From NCBI RefSeq assembly GCF_900240245.1, contig NZ_OESQ01000001.1, forward strand, positions 1,557,976 to 1,621,975: 64,000 nucleotides of DNA, read 5' to 3'. Origin of the DNA: Lachnoclostridium edouardi. Its GTDB lineage: Bacteria; Bacillota; Clostridia; Lachnospirales; Lachnospiraceae. A program made the position numbers and the translations under genes. Below the pieces are notes generated by a model. That model saw nothing but the letters and a program-made list of their open reading frames with translations. It had not been told where the DNA came from and did no database searches. Positions 63,308 through 64,000 of this stretch are shown in pieces; the first letter of the stretch is position 1; every line of letters starts with the position of its first letter.

Positions 63308-63980
63308 TGAAGTCAAGACCACCGGCTAAGCCGGTGGCTTGCTTTGACCCTATAAGGGTCTGTTACCGGCACTGGAGTCTAAAGACTCTCCGAAATAGGT
63401 TCGCCAAGCGCAACATCATTTACCTACTAAGCCCTAAAGGGCTTATTTTATTTGTTTGCTTTTACTGGCTCACCCGTAAACGGGTCAATATACTCTTTCA
63501 GTGTCATCTGATCATATTCCAAATCTTCTTGTAACTGATTTGCTATATATTCCTGTATTTTCTTTGCATTTTTCCCTACCGTATCTACATAATATCCTCG
63601 ACACCAAAAATGTCTATTTCCATATTTATATTTCAAATTTGTATGTCTTTCAAATATCATAAGTGTACTTTTTCCTTTCAAATACCCTACAAAATACGAT
63701 ACACTAATGCTTGGCGGAATTTCTACTAGCATATGTACATGATCTGGACATATCTCTGCTTCTACAATTTTTACACCTTTTCTTTTGCATAACATACTTA
63801 AAATATTTGCTATATCCTGTTTTATTTTTCCGTATGCTATTTTTCTCCTATATTTTGGTGCAAATACAATATGATACTTACAATTCCATTTTGTATGTGA
63901 TAAACTGTTACTATCCATATGGATACCTCCTTTGTTTATTAATGCGGTTGGCGAACCTTACATTAATTATAACACTGGAG
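63308..63980 (-). mobile_element. IS200-type element
   Basis: A single Y1 transposase gene is flanked by imperfect palindromes rather than inverted repeats: CCACCGGC-TAA-GCCGGTGG (63319-63337) and TAAGCCC-TAAA-GGGCTTA (63428-63445). No tnpB is present. The outer limits are approximate, and the left-end fold near 63920-63980 is not well resolved. Confidence 0.75.
63448..63918 (-). CDS. tnpA: IS200/IS605-family Y1 transposase TnpA
   Basis: TnpA moves single-stranded DNA by one catalytic Tyr. The 156-residue protein has the HUH motif (CPDHVHMLVEIPP) and the Tyr in RGYYVDTVGKNAKKIQEYI, plus the typical N-terminus KWNCKYHIVFAPKYRRK. The ATG follows AAGGAGGTATCCAT. It is intact. The hairpin at 63428-63445 follows its stop codon at once and may insulate it or form the transposon end. 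Confidence 0.94.
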   Translation of the reverse strand: MDSNSLSHTKWNCKYHIVFAPKYRRKIAYGKIKQDIANILSMLCKRKGVKIVEAEICPDHVHMLVEIPPSISVSYFVGYLKGKSTLMIFERHTNLKYKYGNRHFWCRGYYVDTVGKNAKKIQEYIANQLQEDLEYDQMTLKEYIDPFTGEPVKANK

Positions 63981-64000
63981 GTTTTTTGCTGTAAGCTGAA

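Overview
The window looks like chromosomal DNA of a spore-forming clostridium, most likely a Lachnospiraceae member. The evidence is the spoVT-mazG-hup-rqcP-yabP-yabQ-divIC-spoIIE-tilS-hpt-ftsH block (the Bacillus/Clostridium order), an S-box (SAM-I) riboswitch before metK, a CIRCE operator before clpB, AGGAGG-type ribosome sites, and several secreted proteins with choline-binding-type repeats. The assignment is by gene order and protein character; no database search was run.

Layout. 1-15100: luxS, a small coiled-coil protein, clpB, a LysR/aspA pair, a marR-MATE pair with two operator-like repeats, a class B sortase, a glucose-family PTS EIICB, and a D-2-hydroxyacid dehydrogenase/TRAP transporter operon whose dctP is frameshifted. 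15124-27013: an IS110-family transposase gene split into N- and C-terminal pieces by an 11.1 kb integrative mobilizable element (IME, about 15517-26638). The IME encodes a tyrosine integrase, a rolling-circle-type Rep/relaxase (HUH plus SF3 helicase), an FtsK/TcpA-like ATPase, an accessory membrane protein, a small probable DNA-binding protein and two XRE regulators. It also carries a cargo of three small zinc-binding proteins plus a decayed secreted protein. It has itself been hit by an IS150-type element and by a second IS that made a perfect 26-bp target duplication. 27141-35174: a panE-like pseudogene, the pgl-aroC-rpiB-reductase operon, a DUF1622 membrane protein, a DEAD-box helicase with an attenuator-like leader, and an apparent relic of mobile DNA (IS fragment, small secreted protein, XRE regulator). 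35328-53786: a two-component system, a 1715-residue surface protein, fsa, SAM riboswitch-metK, murA, a large extracytoplasmic protein, an ABC-F protein, tRNA-Leu and tRNA-Tyr, and a GH13 amylase. 54104-62180: the ftsH-to-spoVT housekeeping/sporulation block. 62532-64000: a DeoR regulator and an IS200-type element.

How parts work together. The IME's first XRE regulator sits divergent to the zinc-ribbon operon. The same 14-bp palindrome lies over the -35 of that operon and over the -35 of the decayed secreted-protein gene, which suggests one small regulon. The IME genes for integration and replication are interrupted at four places by a run of seven A in the phase NNA AAA AAA. A -1 shift at each run restores the reading frame, and the IS150-type orfA/orfB pair uses the same heptamer. 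This is either repeated one-base loss or a shared slippage mechanism, and it is the most interesting signal in the window.

Other regulatory signals that can be read directly include a Spo0A-type spoIIE promoter with an unusual 21-bp spacer, a CIRCE element overlapping the clpB promoter, and a possible sigma-G promoter before spoVT.
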